A stretch of DNA of 64,000 bases from the NCBI GenBank assembly GCA_928724745.1, contig CAKMXJ010000002.1, positions 1,240,001 to 1,304,000 of the forward strand. The letters run 5' to 3'. The notes under the pieces were generated by a model. It did no database searches. It was not told where the DNA came from and was given only the letters and a program-made list of their open reading frames with translations. Position numbers and translations under genes: made by a program. The DNA comes from Anthracocystis setariae (taxonomy: Eukaryota; Basidiomycota; Ustilaginomycetes; Ustilaginales; Ustilaginaceae). Positions 62,401 through 64,000 of the stretch are shown here, piece after piece (within the stretch, counting starts at the first letter, position 1; each line of letters opens with the position of its first letter).

Positions 62401-64000
62401 AGACCGGCACGGAAGTGGGTGATGCCTGTGGTCGTCTGGCGCGAGTACTTGAGGTCGGATGCAGGGATGAGCACGTGACCCATCGAAAGCATACCGAGAC
62501 CACCCAGTTCCTTGGGCGATGCGAGGATGTGAATCGGCCAACGCGAAGGCATCTTACTGTTGACACCGGACTTGATGCGGTTGATCACCTTGTTCTCGCT
62601 ACGCACCAGCAGGTCCAGCATCTCCTCGGTGTTGACCACAGCCTCGCGATAGTAGGTCATCAATGCAATAAGACACGTGTTCCACTTGTTGGCGATCTTG
62701 CTGAAGGGAGCTGCACCCGCCGACATGAGCAGTGCGCGAACTCGGTTGCTGAAGTTGGAGATGCCTTCCTCCGACACGCGCAGGAACGCAGTCGACGTGC
62801 GCTCACCTGAGCTAGCCTGGATCAGCGGCCACACGCCGTCGCGCGCAACATCGACATCTTCCTGTCGAATCTTTGGCAAGATGCGCACTTCAAAGCCGAG
62901 CATCGAGAAGAGCAAGTTGGGGTTGTCCTTGCTGTAGACCGAGCAGAACGTATCCTCCCATTCGATCGTGGTGAGGGAGCGCGGTAAGCTGTTCTTGACA
63001 GTCCAGAAAACGGCGCGACCCAAGTTGACATCGTGCTTGACGAGACGCATGCGAGCATCCCGCGGCCAGCACTTGCGATTGTTGTAACCGATGACGTTGC
63101 TGTTGTTCGGGTCCGGGTTGGCGGTCAGGTAACGCTGCACCAAGTCGCGAGCCTCCTCGGCGGTGAAGCGGTAGAGGATGTGGATGCGGTCGATGTAACG
63201 CGTGTAGAGTCGTACCGGGTGGCGGGTTTCGGTGGCGGTGTTCTGGAACTGGAAGAGACCGTTGGGCATGTTGAGCGGCCCCGCCATCTCGTTGGCACGC
63301 TGCAGGCCAAGGATCAAGAGATCGAGGACCAGTCCGTAGTACTGGAAGACAAACGAGCTGAACTGTAGACCGCGGATGAGACCGTACGAGTTGACGTGGG
63401 ACATATCCTTGAACACGATCGAGATGTTGTTTTTGGATGTGATGTAATCGGCCAAGTTGTGATCCATGATGAGACGCAGCAGACGGTTGAGCAAGGTGAG
63501 GTCGATCTTTTCAAACACTTTGCTGAGCGTCGTCTCCATGAGCACGTTGCATTGTCCCTCGGAGGTATCCCAGACTTCGTGCGCATTGTTGATGCCATTG
63601 CACCACTTGTAGACGAGGAGCGGAGCTGGCTCGGAATCACTGGGCTTGATCCATGCTGGGAAGAGCTGACGTTTATCAGCTTCGTACGAGAGGTACTGAC
63701 TGAGATAGGCGTCGGTGATCTTTTCGATGGGCTCAATGTCGTAGGTTGGGGTCAACTTGTTGAAAGTGTCGAAGAATTCGAAACCGGCCTCCTTGAATGC
63801 ACGCTGTGTAAGCATCAATCGCTTGACACGCGCCAAGGTCTCGTGTGGGTTGTCGAAAGCCTGCTCGATCAGCGCGAGCTCTTCGCGTTGGCTCTGATTG
63901 AGACGACCCTTGACCGAGTAGGCCTCTTTGAGCGAGTCGAGCGCCAACACCAGGTGCTTGACATCGTGCTTGTTGTTGAGACTCGGGAATGGGATTGGAC
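59436..64000 (-). CDS. PRP8: PRP8, U5 snRNP core splicing factor, C-terminal part (5' end outside window)
   Basis: An uninterrupted frame of about 1,520 codons enters from the right edge ([20 protein letters not shown]). In order it shows the reverse-transcriptase-like palm and thumb ([34 protein letters not shown]), the linker with [20 protein letters not shown], the endonuclease-like part, the RNase H-like domain ([36 protein letters not shown]) and the Jab1/MPN domain ([31 protein letters not shown]) near the end. PRP8 cradles the spliceosome active site. No intein interrupts the portion present, although PRP8 is a known intein host in several fungi. The N-terminal ~800 residues are beyond the window. 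Confidence 0.97.
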   Translation of the reverse strand, partial: PIPFPSLNNKHDVKHLVLALDSLKEAYSVKGRLNQSQREELALIEQAFDNPHETLARVKRLMLTQRAFKEAGFEFFDTFNKLTPTYDIEPIEKITDAYLSQYLSYEADKRQLFPAWIKPSDSEPAPLLVYKWCNGINNAHEVWDTSEGQCNVLMETTLSKVFEKIDLTLLNRLLRLIMDHNLADYITSKNNISIVFKDMSHVNSYGLIRGLQFSSFVFQYYGLVLDLLILGLQRANEMAGPLNMPNGLFQFQNTATETRHPVRLYTRYIDRIHILYRFTAEEARDLVQRYLTANPDPNNSNVIGYNNRKCWPRDARMRLVKHDVNLGRAVFWTVKNSLPRSLTTIEWEDTFCSVYSKDNPNLLFSMLGFEVRILPKIRQEDVDVARDGVWPLIQASSGERTSTAFLRVSEEGISNFSNRVRALLMSAGAAPFSKIANKWNTCLIALMTYYREAVVNTEEMLDLLVRSENKVINRIKSGVNSKMPSRWPIHILASPKELGGLGMLSMGHVLIPASDLKYSRQTTTGITHFRAGLSNQEDQLLPALYRYITPWASEFEDSARVWQEYAQKRKEANEQNRRLTLEDLEDSFHRGLPRIATLFQKDRTILSYDKMWRVRQEFKKYQIAKAQPFAWTNQRHDGKLHNLNQLRTDTIAALGGVETILEHSLFAATGHPTWEGLFWEKSSSFEESMQQKRLTNAQRSGLSQIPNRRFTLWWSPTLNRSSVYIGFQVQLDLCGVLMSGKMPSLKISYIQLFRAHLWQKIHESVVMDLCQVFDQELEALSIETVQKETIHPRKSYRLTASSSDILLFASYKWPMSRPSLLTDTRDVMDGSSGNKWWVDVQLRWGDYDSHDIERYCRAKFLDYTSDNTSIYPSATGALVGIDLAYNIHSAYGIWFPGSKPLIQQAMAKIMKANPALYVLRERVRKSLQLYSSEPTEPYLNSNNYAELFSNQIIWFVDDTNVYRVTIHRTFEGNLVTKPINGAIIILNPRTGQLFLKVIHTSVWAGQKRLGQLAKWKTAEETIALVRSLPVEEQPKRIIVSRKGMLDPLETHSLDFPNLSIVGSELQLPFQSFLKLEAIGDLVLKATQPQMVLYSSYDNWMSNVSSFTAFSRLILLLRSLHVNQEKAKIILRPHPGVVTEAHHLWPTLTDDEWIKVEIQLRDLILADFGKRNNVNVNSLTSSEIRDIILGMTIQAPSVQRQQMAELEKTAEATQQQVTATQTRTVNVHGDEIQTVTTTQYENKVFSSKSDWRVRALAATNLALRCQHLYVSNDDIRDDVGSWTYVMPKNVLKTFIVGADLRTQVAGYLYGVSAPDAPTIKEVKVIVWVPQRGSNHGVELPDDLPEHDFILRDLEPLGWIKTSSMDMAYLPAQDVAVHARTMAKHTSWGASTICISCAFTPGSVSLSAYTLSVAGFEWGRKVTDAEIASAGGGAGFNAAAMVDKVQLLLSDRILGTTLTPKDGAAWNYALSLSPQWTPTLKYQVTLDRPPAFWDEVHRPHNFLSFTNDVAVGDNADVHNAFA

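Noticed and set aside
60639..62810. 723-codon open frame on the plus strand inside PRP8
   Set aside because: It is antisense to a highly conserved PRP8 frame. The Arg/His/Leu-rich composition is that expected from reading GC-rich codons backwards, and no motif is seen.
59436..64000. PRP8 intein
   Set aside because: The PRP8 reading is continuous with conserved host sequence over the part present, with no intein splice motifs or homing-endonuclease insert.
1..64000. CRISPR arrays or bacterial operons
   Set aside because: No regularly spaced repeats are seen. Spliceosomal introns, eukaryotic genes and a eukaryotic tRNA make the window nuclear fungal DNA.

Overview
The window looks like a nuclear contig of a smut fungus (Ustilaginaceae, Basidiomycota). 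The evidence is gene-dense, mostly intron-poor DNA with long single-exon genes, short GTAAGT-type introns, Ser/Ala/Gln-rich linkers, and a conserved eukaryotic gene set (RIC1, FUN14, SmG, PRELI/Ups, TAF10, cytosolic PheRS alpha, KAP120, MED20, GET4, PRP8). Genus is inference only. CpG-decayed repeats would suit a repeat-rich smut such as Ustilago hordei.

Left part (1-18.2 kb): the left edge holds two pieces of an MFS permease in opposite orientation, apparently split by an inversion. Then come a HypX-like formyltransferase/crotonase fusion, a 5 kb gene-poor stretch rich in TACTGTA-type palindromes, a PQ-loop vacuolar transporter, the Rab6-GEF subunit RIC1, and a mitochondrial FUN14 protein with a spliced targeting exon.

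Accessory island (about 18.25-29.9 kb): a mosaic of mobile and foreign DNA. It starts right after an orphan ATG followed by a splice donor and ends beside an intron-containing tRNA-Pro(CGG). It contains a decayed DUF3435-type tyrosine recombinase, at least four LTR copies of one Copia-like family (three are solo LTRs with perfect 5-bp target duplications), and a complete degenerate Tc1/mariner element with TIRs and TA duplications. The most interesting content is a large relic of a very divergent multisubunit RNA polymerase second-largest subunit (Rpb2-like). An intact 404-codon ORF of unknown function lies tail to tail with it, bracketed by GTTTAAAC palindromes. I suspect an integrated remnant of an RNAP-encoding plasmid or virus-like element. 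Repeat copies differ mainly by CpG to TpG/CpA changes.

Right part (30-64 kb): ordinary host genes, often in convergent pairs 85-160 bp apart. They are a His/Pro-rich membrane protein, SmG, a PRELI/Ups lipid-transfer protein, a bromodomain protein, an intact MFS transporter, a CBS-domain-TAF10 fusion, a five-exon multispan membrane protein, PheRS alpha, KAP120, a G-patch protein, a five-exon GNAT acetyltransferase, a very long MED20, GET4, and the C-terminal 1,520 or so residues of PRP8 running off the right edge. Gene models with introns were spliced by hand from visible donor and acceptor sites and reading-frame continuity.
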